From contig JACRKZ010000126.1 of the NCBI GenBank assembly GCA_016235455.1, positions 1 to 53,190 of the forward strand: DNA of 53,190 nt, in the 5' to 3' direction. The first letter of the stretch is position 1. Each line of letters begins with the position of its first letter. Source of the stretch: Armatimonadota bacterium (GTDB lineage: Bacteria > Armatimonadota > UBA10988). Positions 8,198 through 18,400 of the stretch are shown here, in pieces. The notes under the pieces were generated by a model that saw nothing but the letters and a program-made list of their open reading frames with translations, made no database searches and was not told the origin of the DNA. A program made the position numbers and the translations under genes.

Positions 8198-8949
8198 CAG
8201 GCGGACTCCAATCGCTCACGCACCCAGTGGTACTCCGCTCGCGTCCGGACGCGCACGGCCAGTTCGGCGTGCGGCGCCACCTGCAGCACACACGGCGACC
8301 CTATGACCTCGGACACCCGGCGCGCCACCTCGTCGAGCCGCGCGCGCCCTGCCTTGAGCTTGATCGAGAAGCCCACACCCAGAGTCTTGACCAACTCCGC
8401 TTGGGCCATACTGTCCGCCACCAACCGCGACAACAGCGCGTGGTGGTTGGCCAGCGCCGCCGGTCGGATAACCATCAGCGGCGTGAATGTCACGTTGTCC
8501 GGCCCCAGGGCGGTGGTCGGTACGGGTGGCAGGTCGGGCATCTCGGCTTCGACCCGCTCAGCGCGCACCAGCGCCACGGTAACGGCCGCCTCGGCCGGCG
8601 CGTGGGCCAGGAAGTGCTCGACCATCTCAGTGGTCAGCAGCGGGGCGTTGGGGCGCCAGAGCAGGAGCTCCTCGCAGTCGCCGTAGCGCTCCAGCAGGCT
8701 TTCGACCAACGTGCGGACGGGATCGTCCAGCAAAAGGGTTTCGTCGCAGTGCGTCGTGGCCACCGCGTGCTGGCCGTAGGCGGTGGGCCCAGCCAGGACG
8801 ACGCGCTCGACATCGCCGCAGGCCGCCAGCGCGCGGGCCGCATAGTCGACCAGGGGCCGACCCGCGGCAGGCAGCAAGCCTGGCGCGCCCGCTCGACCGC
8901 TCAAGGCGTCGTCGAGTTTGTCCGTCTCCAACAAGATGGCCGTGGCCAT
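8197..8949 (-). CDS. MobA/GlmU-like nucleotidyltransferase family protein
   Basis: 250 residues. A GGGAGG immediately precedes an in-frame GTG at 8955 but lies six bases from the ATG at 8949, so the ATG is preferred. The N-terminal 'MATAILLETDKLDD...AGRPLVDYAARALAACGDVERVVLAG' resembles the NTP-transferase Rossmann core with a product-site 'GRPL', although the usual LAGG..RMG loop is replaced by 'LLETDKLDDALSG'. 'LLLWRPNAPLLT' matches the acidic PL strand of the family, with Arg-Pro-Asn in place of a clear DxP. It may be a divergent cytidylyl- or guanylyl-transferase or a degenerate relative. Coupling to cdsA hints at a lipid or polyol substrate, but that is inference. Confidence 0.7.
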   Translation of the reverse strand: MATAILLETDKLDDALSGRAGAPGLLPAAGRPLVDYAARALAACGDVERVVLAGPTAYGQHAVATTHCDETLLLDDPVRTLVESLLERYGDCEELLLWRPNAPLLTTEMVEHFLAHAPAEAAVTVALVRAERVEAEMPDLPPVPTTALGPDNVTFTPLMVIRPAALANHHALLSRLVADSMAQAELVKTLGVGFSIKLKAGRARLDEVARRVSEVIGSPCVLQVAPHAELAVRVRTRAEYHWVRERLESA

Positions 8950-9000
8950 CGGCACCCTCCCTCGCGCGCCCTTCTTGGCGAGCAGCGATGCGATTCCTTC

Positions 9001-9609
9001 TCAGTCGGCCAGCAACTCCGGCTGGTCACGCAGCAGCGCCACCATCAGCGCCAGCGCCTGGCCGCGATGGCTGAGCCGGTTCTTCGTCGGCGAATCAAGT
9101 TGGGCCGCGGTGCCGTCCGCGTCCGCCGGCTCGAACACCGGGTCGTAGCCGAAGCCGTTCTCGCCCCGGCGCGGTCCGCGCACGGTGCCTTCCCAGGCGG
9201 CTTCACGCAACACCACCGCGCCATCGGGCCGCGCCAGCGCCATGGCGCAGCGAAATCGGGCCGCGCTGCTCGTCTGGCCGTGGTCGGCGAGCTCGGCCAG
9301 CAGGCGCTCGCAGCGCTCGGGGTCGGTCAGCCCAGGGCCGCCATAGCGTGCCGAGTAGACCCCCGGCCGCCCATCGAGCGCGTCGACCACCAGGCCACTG
9401 TCATCGGCCAGCGCCGGCAGACCGAGCGCCGTGGCGGTGGCCACGGCCTTCTTGGTGGCGTTGCCCGCGAACGTGTCGGCGTCCTCGACCACGTCGGCCA
9501 GGTCCGGCCACTCGGCCAGGCTGCGCACGTCGATGCCGCTACCGGCAAGCATCTCGGCCAGTTCGCGGACCTTGCCGGCATTGCGCGTGGCCAGCACTAG
9601 CGTGGGCAT
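9001..9609 (-). CDS. rdgB: XTP/dITP diphosphatase (Ham1/RdgB)
   Basis: 202 residues, the normal length. It hydrolyses non-canonical purine triphosphates (ITP, dITP, XTP) to monophosphates and so keeps them out of nucleic acids. Family motifs are in order: 'LATRNAGKVRELAEML' (~6-21), 'LADDSGLVVDALDGRPGVYSARY' (~68-90), 'GFGYDPVF' (~155) and 'KNRLSHRGQAL' (~178). GGAGG lies eight bases before the ATG. The gene is 17 bases downstream of queA on the same strand, and both are housekeeping functions of the same block. Confidence 0.96.
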   Translation of the reverse strand: MPTLVLATRNAGKVRELAEMLAGSGIDVRSLAEWPDLADVVEDADTFAGNATKKAVATATALGLPALADDSGLVVDALDGRPGVYSARYGGPGLTDPERCERLLAELADHGQTSSAARFRCAMALARPDGAVVLREAAWEGTVRGPRRGENGFGYDPVFEPADADGTAAQLDSPTKNRLSHRGQALALMVALLRDQPELLAD

Positions 9610-9626
9610 GGGTGGTACCTCCGGGG

Positions 9627-10640
9627 CTACAGGATGAGCATGGCATCGCCGAAGCTGAGCAGCCGATAGCGCTCGGCGACGGCTGCGGCGTAAGCAGCGC
9701 GGATGAGTTCGGCGCCGGCCAGCGCGGTCACCAAAGCGAACAGCGTCGTGCGCGGCAGGTGGAAGTTGGTCAACATGGCATCCACCACGCGGAACTGGTA
9801 GCCGGGCGTGATGAACAGGTCGGTCTCACCCCGACCCGGGCCGAAGGTCTCGCGTCCTGCGGTCTCCAGCGTGCGCACGGCCGTCGTGCCCACGGCCACC
9901 ACGCGCCGGCCGGCGGCCTTGGCGACAGTCACCGCCTGCGCAGCCTCGGGGCTGACTTCCCAGGTCTCGCGGTGCATGGGATGGTCTTCGACCACGGCCT
10001 CCTGCACCGGCCGGAACGTATCGAGCCCGACGTGCAGCGTGACCTGCGCTCGGCCGATGCCGCGTTCGGCCAGCGCGGCGAACACCTCGGGCGTGAAATG
10101 CAGGCCGGCGGTCGGCGCGGCAGCGGATCCGGGCAGCCGCGAGTAGACTGTCTGGTAGCGCTCGGGGTCGTCGAGCCGGTGGTGGATGTACGGCGGCAGT
10201 GGCATCTGACCGATCTGGTCGATGTGGCTGGCCAACGCGCCTGGCGGCGAGAAGGCGACCCGCCACAGGCCATCGCCTTGGCGCTCAATCAGCTCGGCTT
10301 CGACCCCGTCGAGGGTGACGCGTGAACCGGTGCGCAGACGCCGGCCGGGCCGCACGAGCGCCTGCCACAGGTCGGGCGCGGTGGGCCTGAGCAGGAGGAT
10401 CTCGACCTGGCCCCCGGTCTCAGCCTTGTGGCCCAACAGTCGCGCGGGAAGTACCCGCGAATCGTTGAGCACAACCAAATCACCGGGATCGAGCAGTGCG
10501 GGCAGGTCGCGGAACTGGGCGTGAGCGATCGATCTGTCGGCTCGATTGACCACCAGCAAGCGCGACGCATCGCGCTGGGCCAGGGGTTCTTGGGCAATCA
10601 GCTCGGGCGGTAGATCGTAGTCCAGCTCCTCCAGACGCAT
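9627..10640 (-). CDS. queA: S-adenosylmethionine:tRNA ribosyltransferase-isomerase
   Basis: 337 residues. QueA transfers and isomerises the ribosyl moiety of SAM onto preQ1-modified tRNA to give epoxyqueuosine at the wobble position 34. The start 'MRLEELDYDLPPELIAQEPL', 'LNDSRVLPARL' (~58), 'PPYIHHRLDDPERYQTVYS' (~150), 'GLHFT' (~178) and 'PGYQFRVVDAMLTNFHLPRTTLFALV' (~278) are all conserved blocks of the family. The length is typical. No other queuosine genes (tgt, queF, queG) are adjacent. It lies 23 bases downstream of a TPR membrane protein gene. Confidence 0.97.
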   Translation of the reverse strand: MRLEELDYDLPPELIAQEPLAQRDASRLLVVNRADRSIAHAQFRDLPALLDPGDLVVLNDSRVLPARLLGHKAETGGQVEILLLRPTAPDLWQALVRPGRRLRTGSRVTLDGVEAELIERQGDGLWRVAFSPPGALASHIDQIGQMPLPPYIHHRLDDPERYQTVYSRLPGSAAAPTAGLHFTPEVFAALAERGIGRAQVTLHVGLDTFRPVQEAVVEDHPMHRETWEVSPEAAQAVTVAKAAGRRVVAVGTTAVRTLETAGRETFGPGRGETDLFITPGYQFRVVDAMLTNFHLPRTTLFALVTALAGAELIRAAYAAAVAERYRLLSFGDAMLIL

Positions 10641-10663
10641 ACGCGACGAACCTGACCTTCCGT

Positions 10664-11896
10664 CTAGCGACCGCCGCGCTCGCGCATCTGGCGCATCTTG
10701 AGCTGGCGCTCGGCCTCGGCTTGCACGGCCGGGTCGACGGCGGTACCAGCGCGCGGCGCGGTCTCCGTGTCGGTTCGCGGGGCCACCTCGGCGCCGGTGG
10801 TACCAGGCGACGTCGGGGAGCCGGAACGGTTGACCTCAACGCGGATGTTGCCGCCGCCGCCCAGGTTCTCCTGGCCGGGCGTGCGCGCGGTCTGCGGCGG
10901 GTCGGGCCGGGTCCTGACGTCTGGGTTGGTGCGGTCGGACTTGGCGCCAAACGGACCAACGGGCGGCCGGGGCGGATACATCGAGGCGTGGTTCATCTGG
11001 CCCGACAGCGTTGCCGCGCGACCTGTGGCACCGAGTTGCGGCCACTGGTTGGCCGCGCTCGGCGGCTGGCCAGCGTAGCCGCCCACGGGTGCCGGTGGCA
11101 CCGTGCCCACGGCCGGCGACGGGATGCCGCCGCCAAAGGCGACCTGGTAGGCCGGGTTGGGCTGTGGCTGCGGCGCGCCCTGCGGCGCGCCGGTGACCGG
11201 GGCGGCCGGCGGAGTGACCGCCGGGGGTAGGGCAGGCGCCACGGTGGGCGGCGGTGCCGCGCCGTAGTCGGCACCACCGCGGGGCGCCGTGGCCACGCGG
11301 CCGCCGGTCAGGTGAGCCTTGGCCCGGTCGTAGATCTGCTTGGCCAGGGCGTTGTCCGGTTGGACGGCCAGTACGCGCTGGGCGGACTCCATGGCGTCTT
11401 CGTAGCGTCCCCGCTCGAAGGCCTGCTGGGCGAGTTCCAGGTCCTTGAGCACCGATGCGGTGGCGGTGCGCGCTCCGTTGTGCATCTTGCCCCAGACCAC
11501 GAAGCCGAACAGCACGGTCATCGCCACCACCAACGCACCGATGCCGGCGTGGGTGTAGATGCGGCGGCGTGCCTCATCCTCGTCTTCCTCATCGAGGAAG
11601 ACCGGCTCCGTGTCGGGCCGCTCCTCACCGCGCAGTCGGCGCAGGGTCTGGCGCTCGGCCTCGCTCTCGGGGTTCACCTCAACGACGTGCTCGAACTCGC
11701 CGGCGGCCTCGACGGCGCGACCTTCGCGCTCGTAGAGCAGGCCCATGAGCGAGTGAGCGGTGGTGTTGTCCGGGTCGATGGCCAGTGCCTGGCGGCACAG
11801 ACGGCGCGCACGCTCGTCCTGGCCCGCCTCGAAGGCACGAAAGGCCTCGTCCAAGTGGCGCTTGAGCTCAACTCCGCGATCAGCTGAGGCTGCCAT
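10664..11896 (-). CDS. TPR membrane protein with Pro-rich extracytoplasmic tail
   Basis: 410 residues, not matching a named family. Residues ~8-85 contain two TPR-like units ('EAFRAFEAGQDERARRLCRQALAIDPDNTTAHSLMG'). A charged acidic stretch ('FLDEEDEDEARRR') precedes one membrane helix (~120-140, 'ALVVAMTVLFGFVVWG'). A further TPR unit follows (~150-195). The rest is a long Pro/Ala/Gly-rich region and a charged C-terminus. The positive charge distribution suggests an N-terminus in the cytoplasm and a disordered tail outside. It may be an assembly or scaffolding factor. An 81-base gap separates it from gcvT upstream and contains a TAGAAT-like element on this strand, so it may also have its own promoter. 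Confidence 0.75.
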   Translation of the reverse strand: MAASADRGVELKRHLDEAFRAFEAGQDERARRLCRQALAIDPDNTTAHSLMGLLYEREGRAVEAAGEFEHVVEVNPESEAERQTLRRLRGEERPDTEPVFLDEEDEDEARRRIYTHAGIGALVVAMTVLFGFVVWGKMHNGARTATASVLKDLELAQQAFERGRYEDAMESAQRVLAVQPDNALAKQIYDRAKAHLTGGRVATAPRGGADYGAAPPPTVAPALPPAVTPPAAPVTGAPQGAPQPQPNPAYQVAFGGGIPSPAVGTVPPAPVGGYAGQPPSAANQWPQLGATGRAATLSGQMNHASMYPPRPPVGPFGAKSDRTNPDVRTRPDPPQTARTPGQENLGGGGNIRVEVNRSGSPTSPGTTGAEVAPRTDTETAPRAGTAVDPAVQAEAERQLKMRQMRERGGR

Positions 11897-11977
11897 AATC
11901 GGTTTCCATGCGGCCCGCGAGGGGCGGTCACACCCCTAGGATACCCGTCTTGGACACCATTCTAACCCAGATCGGTG

Positions 11978-13087
11978 CTATGTGCCCGGCTTGTAGAACG
12001 GCAGGGCGCTCACCATGCAGGGCAAGGCGCGTCCGCGCACGTCCACAGCCAGCGCCGTGCCGACCTCGGTCAGGTCTGCGCGGACGTACGCCAGCGCGAT
12101 GGATCGCTCCAGCAGCGGCGAGTAGGTGCCACTGGTGACCAGGCCCACCGGTTGGCCGTCGTGTACGACGGCACAGCCGTCGCGCACCACGCCGCGCTCG
12201 GTGACGCTGAGCCCTACGAGCCGCTCGGCGCAGCCGGCGTCCGACACCGCGGCGAGCGCGTCGCGACCCACGAAGGCCGGCTTGTCGAACTTCACGAAGC
12301 GGCCCAGGTTGGCTTCAATGGGATTGCGTGCGGGCGAAATGTCGTGGCCGTGCAAGCAGAAGCCGGCCTCCAGGCGCAGTGTGTCACGCGCCCCGAGGCC
12401 CACGGGCACCAGGCCCTGTGCCGCGCCGCCGGCCAGCAGGCCGTCCCATACGGTCACCGCCGAGTCGGCGGGCACGAACACCTCGAAGCCGAGATCACCG
12501 GTGTAGCCGGTGCGGCTGATGACCACCGGTACGCCAAGCAGCGGACACCGGTGTATCGCGTAATAGCGTAGCGCCCGCACGGCCGTCGCGTCGCCGTCGC
12601 TGAGCAACCCAGCCAGGATGTCGGCCGAGCGCGGGCCTTGCACGGCGAGCAACGCCCATTCGTCGCTGACGTTGGTCAGCGTCACATCGTCGCCGGCCAG
12701 GCTGCTGAGCCACGCGAAGTCGCCGTCGATGTTCCCCGCGTTCACGACGATCAGGTAGCGATCCTCGCCTTCGCGTGAGACGATGAGGTCGTCGATGATG
12801 CCACCGTCTTCGGCGCACATCAGGCTGTAGCGTGCACGACCGACGGCCAGCGATGCGTAATCGTTGGTCAGTGCGTGTTGCAGGAGGCCCAATGCCCCGG
12901 GGCCTTCGACGATGAACTCGCCCATGTGACTGACATCGAACAGGCCGGCCGCGGCGCGCGCGCCACGGTGCTCGGCGACGATGCCGGCATACTGCACGGG
13001 CATCGACCATCCGCCAAAGCCGACCATGCGGGCGCCCAGCGCCACATGCCGGTCGTGCAGCGGGGTCTGCTTGAGTTCGCTCTCCAT
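11978..13087 (-). CDS. gcvT: Glycine cleavage system aminomethyltransferase (T-protein)
   Basis: 369 residues from ATG 13087; a TTG just upstream is less likely. GcvT takes the aminomethyl group from lipoyl-GcvH, releasing ammonia and forming 5,10-methylene-tetrahydrofolate. Conserved blocks: 'TPLHDRHVALGARMVGFGGWSMPVQY' at the N-terminus, 'LFDVSHMGE' (~50), 'YSLMCAEDGGIIDDLI' (~88) and 'ISRTGYTGDLGFEVF' (~190). The full length matches the family. gcvH and gcvP are not in the window, so it is an isolated gcvT; some isolated paralogues act as YgfZ-like or other folate enzymes, but the conserved motifs favour true GcvT. Confidence 0.95.
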   Translation of the reverse strand: MESELKQTPLHDRHVALGARMVGFGGWSMPVQYAGIVAEHRGARAAAGLFDVSHMGEFIVEGPGALGLLQHALTNDYASLAVGRARYSLMCAEDGGIIDDLIVSREGEDRYLIVVNAGNIDGDFAWLSSLAGDDVTLTNVSDEWALLAVQGPRSADILAGLLSDGDATAVRALRYYAIHRCPLLGVPVVISRTGYTGDLGFEVFVPADSAVTVWDGLLAGGAAQGLVPVGLGARDTLRLEAGFCLHGHDISPARNPIEANLGRFVKFDKPAFVGRDALAAVSDAGCAERLVGLSVTERGVVRDGCAVVHDGQPVGLVTSGTYSPLLERSIALAYVRADLTEVGTALAVDVRGRALPCMVSALPFYKPGT

Positions 13088-13097
13088 CAACGCGGGA

Positions 13098-15278
13098 CTA
13101 CCTTTCCGCCCCCAATCGCGACAGCCGCTCCGCCAACGGCGTAATCAGCCGGCGCCTGACCAGCGCGGCCAGCCAGCGGCGCTGGGCGATGAACCGAGCC
13201 AGCGGCGGCGAGCAGCGATCATAACACCGGATCAGCCAGCGGCCACCAGCCGAGCGGCAGAGCACGGTGTCGCGCCAGGCGCGCAGCGTGACCACTTCGG
13301 GGGCGAAAGCATCGCCACAGGCCGCGGTGGCCACGAAGCACGGCCGGGCGGGAGCCCGCGGCGTCGGCGGCACGGGCGGCGCCATGCTGTGACTGCAGCG
13401 CTCGCAGCGCTCGGCGCCCTTGGGGTTGGGGTAACGGCAGATATGGCAGCGCACGTGCCGGTCGGGATCGAAGTCGGGCGCGTCGTCGGCGCGCTTGAGC
13501 ACGCGGTCGCGCACCGGGCGGTCGTCATCGTCGGGACGCGTCGCCTCGGGCGGCGCGGTGTCCGGGTCGTACTCCTCCTCTTCGGGCTTGCTCGGCCGCG
13601 GCGGTGCTTTCACCGGCCGGGCCTCGGCCTCTCGAGCCAACTCGAGCGACCGCTCGGCCGTGTCGGCCATGGCGGCATCAGGGTTCATGCCCAGGGCCGC
13701 CTCCAGGCAGGCGATGGCCATCGGGTACTGCGCGGTGGCGACGAAGCAGCGGCCCAGTGCCACCACGATGGCGGGATCCTCTGGGAGCGACTCGTGCGCG
13801 CGCGTCAGCGGTGCCACGGCATCGTCGTAGTCGCCGCGCTCGCACAGCGCGATGCCCAGACCGCGTTGCACCCGTCCGTCGCCAGGCAGCACCGCCTCGG
13901 CGAACTGGTAGGCCTGTAGGGCGCGCAGCCAGTCGTGCTTGCCCTCGGCCAGCAAGCCGCGCACCAGATGAGCCTGGCCACAGCCGGTGTCCAGCGCCAG
14001 CGCCTCCTCCGTGCGCTGCATCGCGGCGTCTCCGGCGCCCAGCGCCAGTTCGACGCGGCCCAGCCCGGCCAGCGCGCGAGCTTGGATGCGGCGCTCGCCG
14101 ACCCGGTCCAGCACCGTAGTGAAGGCCACGCGAGCTTCGTCAGCGTTGCCGCGCTCGGCTTCCGCCCAAGCCTCATCCAGCAACGCCAGCCACTCGCTTT
14201 CGGCCAACACCACCCGCGGCGCGTCCGCCGGCGCCATGGCCGCCTCGTCGGCCGCCTCCGGCGCCGCTGCTGGCTCGGGTGCGGAGTCCAGCGCGAGTTC
14301 GGCTGGGGCTGGGTCGCCTGACGTCTCCTCGACATCACCGGCCGGCTCGTCGGCCGCGACTTCGCTGTCGGCGTCGTCGGCCGAGCCGGCCACGAGGTCA
14401 TCCCGCACGGCGGCCAGTTCGGTCTCGAGGTCGGCGCGGTACGGCTGGTCAATCTGTGGGTCGCGGGCCAGGGCCTCGCCAGCGGCCTCCAGCGCCAACG
14501 CCAGGTGTGCCGCGCGCTCTGGGCCAGCGGCGGGCGCACCGGCCAGAATGGCCAGGGCCAGCCCGTTGTACGCCGTGGCCGCCGCGTGGGCGAGCGGAGG
14601 CTGGTGGTCGTCGCCCTGCGCGGCAATCTCGCTGGCCAGCGTCTGGAAGGCCTCGAGCGCCTCGGCCGGGTCCGTAGTCAGCAGCGCCTCGGCTGCCGCC
14701 AGACGGCCACTAAGGTCGGGCGTGGCGTCGGGCGCGGCGACGGCCCGATCGCGGGCGGCGACCAGTTGCTCGGCCAGCGGTGCCAGTTGCTCCGCGGGGA
14801 TCACCGGTTCCAGGTAGGGCATGGACTCCAGCACGTCGCCCGCGCGCCAGGGCTCGAACTCGGCCACGGTGGCCAGCGTATCGAGGATGAGCTGCACGTA
14901 GGTGGCATGGTCCTCGGAGTCGGGTGCCAGCTGCAAGTAGCGGGCAGCGCCGACCAGGCGGTCCGCCACATGGTCCGGCGAAGTGGCCGAGTCGCACACC
15001 AAGCGGTACAACTCAGGATGGCTGGGATCGACATCGAACGCCTGCGCCACGGCCATGTCCACCATGTCGCCGCGCTGCAACTCCAGCGCCGCTCGGCCCA
15101 TGCCAAGCCACAGGCCGACATCGCCTGGCTGCCGGCTGGCGGCCTCGCGGAAGGCCTCGAGCGCGGGCTCGAAGCGGCCCTCGCTGTGGTAGGCCGCGGC
15201 CAGGTTGGCCCATGCGGTCGAGTCGTCTGGGTTTGCGGCAACTGCTGATTCGAGCGTGGTGAGATCCATACCGGCCAT
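13098..15278 (-). CDS. TPR protein with zinc ribbon and CFI-box C-terminal domain
   Basis: 726 residues from ATG with GAGGTGA five bases upstream. Residues ~1-130 and ~380-560 are TPR repeats ('NPDDSTAWANLAAAYHSEG' at the start). A long Ala/Glu-rich acidic linker occupies ~270-360. Residues ~606-630 are a four-Cys zinc ribbon ('RCHICRYPNPKGAERCERC'). The last ~80 residues begin 'CFVATAACGDAFAPEV' and continue with 'LRAWRDTVL' and 'SPPLARFI', the pattern of the CFI-box-CTERM domain, a small Cys-initiated C-terminal module of unknown role. No membrane helix is obvious. It heads the long minus-strand block ending at 3557. It is likely a cytoplasmic scaffold; the function is unknown. Confidence 0.8.
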   Translation of the reverse strand: MAGMDLTTLESAVAANPDDSTAWANLAAAYHSEGRFEPALEAFREAASRQPGDVGLWLGMGRAALELQRGDMVDMAVAQAFDVDPSHPELYRLVCDSATSPDHVADRLVGAARYLQLAPDSEDHATYVQLILDTLATVAEFEPWRAGDVLESMPYLEPVIPAEQLAPLAEQLVAARDRAVAAPDATPDLSGRLAAAEALLTTDPAEALEAFQTLASEIAAQGDDHQPPLAHAAATAYNGLALAILAGAPAAGPERAAHLALALEAAGEALARDPQIDQPYRADLETELAAVRDDLVAGSADDADSEVAADEPAGDVEETSGDPAPAELALDSAPEPAAAPEAADEAAMAPADAPRVVLAESEWLALLDEAWAEAERGNADEARVAFTTVLDRVGERRIQARALAGLGRVELALGAGDAAMQRTEEALALDTGCGQAHLVRGLLAEGKHDWLRALQAYQFAEAVLPGDGRVQRGLGIALCERGDYDDAVAPLTRAHESLPEDPAIVVALGRCFVATAQYPMAIACLEAALGMNPDAAMADTAERSLELAREAEARPVKAPPRPSKPEEEEYDPDTAPPEATRPDDDDRPVRDRVLKRADDAPDFDPDRHVRCHICRYPNPKGAERCERCSHSMAPPVPPTPRAPARPCFVATAACGDAFAPEVVTLRAWRDTVLCRSAGGRWLIRCYDRCSPPLARFIAQRRWLAALVRRRLITPLAERLSRLGAER

Positions 15279-15353
15279 CGGGTCACCTCGGGCGCTTGCG
15301 TGCTATATCCAGGCTACTTTCGCCGCGGCCGGCGGGGCACCTGCTCTCGACGA

Positions 15354-15382
15354 TTGACGAGTCGGTGAGCCGTCGCTAGACT
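15354..15382 (+). promoter_or_regulatory. Sigma-70-type promoter of the SbcC/Rad50-like gene
   Basis: TTGACG (15354-15359), a 17-base spacer and TAGACT (15377-15382) predict a start near 15389, thirteen bases before the GTG start at 15402. A ribosome-binding site (GAAGGTGG, 15391-15398) lies between. The 123-base gap also has to drive the divergent TPR gene; only a weak TATAGC is seen on that strand. Confidence 0.65.
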
Positions 15383-15401
15383 TCCGGTCGAAGGTGGCCT
15401 C

Positions 15402-18400
15402 GTGATCCCCGTTCGACTGTGGCTTCGCAACTTCCTGTCTTACGGCGACGAGGTGCCGCCCCTGGATCTGGACGGGCTGCACATGGCCTGCCTGTCCGGC
15501 GCCAACGGCCACGGCAAATCGGCGCTGCTCGACGCTATCACCTGGGCACTATGGGGCGAATCACGCCGCGACGCACGGGCTGGCGGGTTGATGCGGCTGG
15601 GCGCGGGCGAGATGTTCGTGGAGCTGGTCTTCGACCAGGATGGCCAGCGCTACCGTGTACGCCGGTCGCAACGCCGCACGCGCGACAGTGCCAGCACCAC
15701 GCTCGACTTCTTCGCGCTGGACGGTGAGAGCGACCAATGGCGGCCGCTAAGCATGGCCACGGCGCGCGAGACCCAGGCGCGCATCGATGCCCGGCTGCGC
15801 ATGGGCTACGGCACCTTCATCAACAGCGCCTTCCTCCTGCAAGGACGTGCCGACGAGTTCACCCGGCGCTCGCCCGCGGAGCGCAAGCAGGTGCTCGGCG
15901 ACATCCTTGACCTCGGTCGCTATGAGCGACTGGCCGCGCTGGCCAAGGACGAGCGCCGCGACCTGGACCGGCGGCTCGACCGCGACCGCGCGCTGGTCGA
16001 GACACTCACGGCGGGACTCGCCGACGCCGAGCGGGTGCGCGCCGACCTGGCGGAGACCGTGGCGGCCTGCGAGAGCGCCGCCGCGGCCATCGCCGCCGAG
16101 GATGCCGCGTTGGAGTCGCTACGGAACGTCATTGAGGCTGACCGGCGGCGGCGCGAGGAACTCCGCCACGCGGGCCTGGAGGCGACCCACGCCGAGCACC
16201 AGCTGGCCGACCTGCGAGAGCGTCGGCTCGACGCCGAGCGCGAGGTGCAACGGCTGACCGAGCGGCTTGGCGAGGAGCCCTTGCTGCAGGCGCAGGCCGC
16301 TCGCTTGGAGGGGCTGCGCGCCTCGCTGGCCGGGCTGGAGGCGCTGCGTGAGAAGCGCCGCGGCTGGCAGGAGGCGCTCAACGCCCATGAGGCCGAGTTG
16401 CGCGTGCGCGGCGCCGCCTTGGAGGCCGAAGCCAGCAAGCTGACGCAGCGCGTGGCCGAGGCCGAGGCCCGCATCGATGCCGTGCAAGGCGAGTTGGCCC
16501 AGCGGGAACGGCTGCGCCGGCGGGTGGAGGTCTTCCGGACGGCGTCGAGCCGGCTGGCCGAGCTTGACGAGCTGGCGGCTCGCCGGCAGACGCTGCTCGA
16601 CTCGCGGGCCGAAGCAGACAAGGCCATCGCCGAAGCTCGCGCGGCCCTGGTCACCGAGCACCGTGGCCTGAGCGCGCGCCAGGACGAGGTGCGGCGCGAT
16701 GCGGACCGGCTCGGGCCTGCCACGGATACGCTCAGCCACGCCCGGACGGCCTTGGCGGCCGCGCAGGCCGCGCTGGCCGAGACCTCCGTTCTGCGCGACG
16801 AGATGCAAGTCACGCAGTCGGCTGTCGAGCAGATCAACTTCGAACTGACGCAGCTGAGGGTCGACCTCGAAGAGGTCGAAGACCACCGGCGGATCCTCGA
16901 CAGCGGCGGCGGCCTGTGTCCGCTCTGCGGCCAGGATCTGGCACCCGAGCGCCGGCTGGAGCTGTTGGCCGAGGCGGAGAGCCGGACGCAGACCGTGCTG
17001 GACCGTGGACGCACGCAGCGACGCGAGCGCGAGCGCCTCGAAGCGGCGCTGGCACTGACCACCCAGCGGCTGGCCGCCCGCCAGGCCGAAGCCGACGAAC
17101 TGCCGCGCTGCCAGGCCGCATTGACCACCGCAGAACTCGCCGTGGCCGGCGCGCGCGACGCTGCCGCGGCCCTGGCCCAGCTCCAGGAGGCCTGCGCCGA
17201 GCTGAAGCAGCGCGTGCAAGCACGGGCCTTCGCTGTCGAGCACCATGCGGCACTGGCTGCCGCCGACGCCGCGCTGGGGGCTCTGGACTACGACTCTGCC
17301 CAGCACGAGTTGGTGCGGCAGCAGGTGAACGAGGGCCGAGACCTGGAGCGCCAGCTGGGTCAGTTAGAGCAGAGCGAGCAGCGCCTGGCCGAACTGGTTG
17401 CCGATCACGCGCAGCTCGCCGCGGAGCTGGCGCACCTGCGCGACACGCTGGCCCAGGGCGCCTTCGGACAGGACCATCGCGAGGCTGTGGCGGCGCTACG
17501 CGGCCATCTGGACGCGGAGCCCTGGCCGGCCGAGCAGTGGGCCACCGACAGCGCGGAGTGTGATCGCCTGGCCGACGTGCCGACGCGGCTGGCGACGCTG
17601 GCTGGCGCGGCCGAGCAACGGCGTGACGCCGAGCAGCGCATGGGCCGGCTCGACGAGATGCTGGCCGAGGCGCAGGCGCGCCTGGCCAGCGCTCAGGAGC
17701 GCGTTGCGCAACTGGGCGGCGAGTTGGTGGATGTGGACCAATTGACCGACGAACGGCGGCGGCGCGTGGCGGGCTTGGAGGGGCTGCGGGCCGAGATGGG
17801 CCGGCTGCAGGCGCGGCGCGGCGAACTGCAGGCGCTGGCCGATGGCCACCTGCGGCAGCAGGCGGAAATCGCTGAGACGCGCGTGCGCATGGCCGGCGGC
17901 GAGCACCGCCACGCCGTCGTCAGCGCGCTCGAAGCCGCCTTCAGTCGCGACGGCATCCCAGCGCTGGTTATCGAGAACGCCGTGCCCGAGATCGAGGCCA
18001 GCGCCAACGAGATCCTGGCGCGGCTCACCGACTACCGTATGTCGCTGGCCGTGCGGCTGCAGCGCGCCACCGTGGCCGGCACGCTGCGCGAGACGCTGGA
18101 CGTCGAGATTCGCGACGAACTGGGCAGTCGCAGCTATGAGAACTACAGCGGCGGCGAGGCGTTCCGCGTCGACTTCGCCCTGCGCCTGGCGCTCAGCCGC
18201 CTGCTGGCTCGGCGCGCGGGCGCGCGGCTGCGCACGCTATTCATCGACGAAGGCTTCGGCACCCAGGACGAGGAGGGCCTCGAGCAGCTGGTCGAGGCGA
18301 TCCACGCCATGGGCGACGAGTTCGACCTGGTGCTCGTGGTAACGCACCTGTCGGCGCTCAAGGATCGCTTCGGCACACGCATCGAGGTCGTCAAGGAGCC

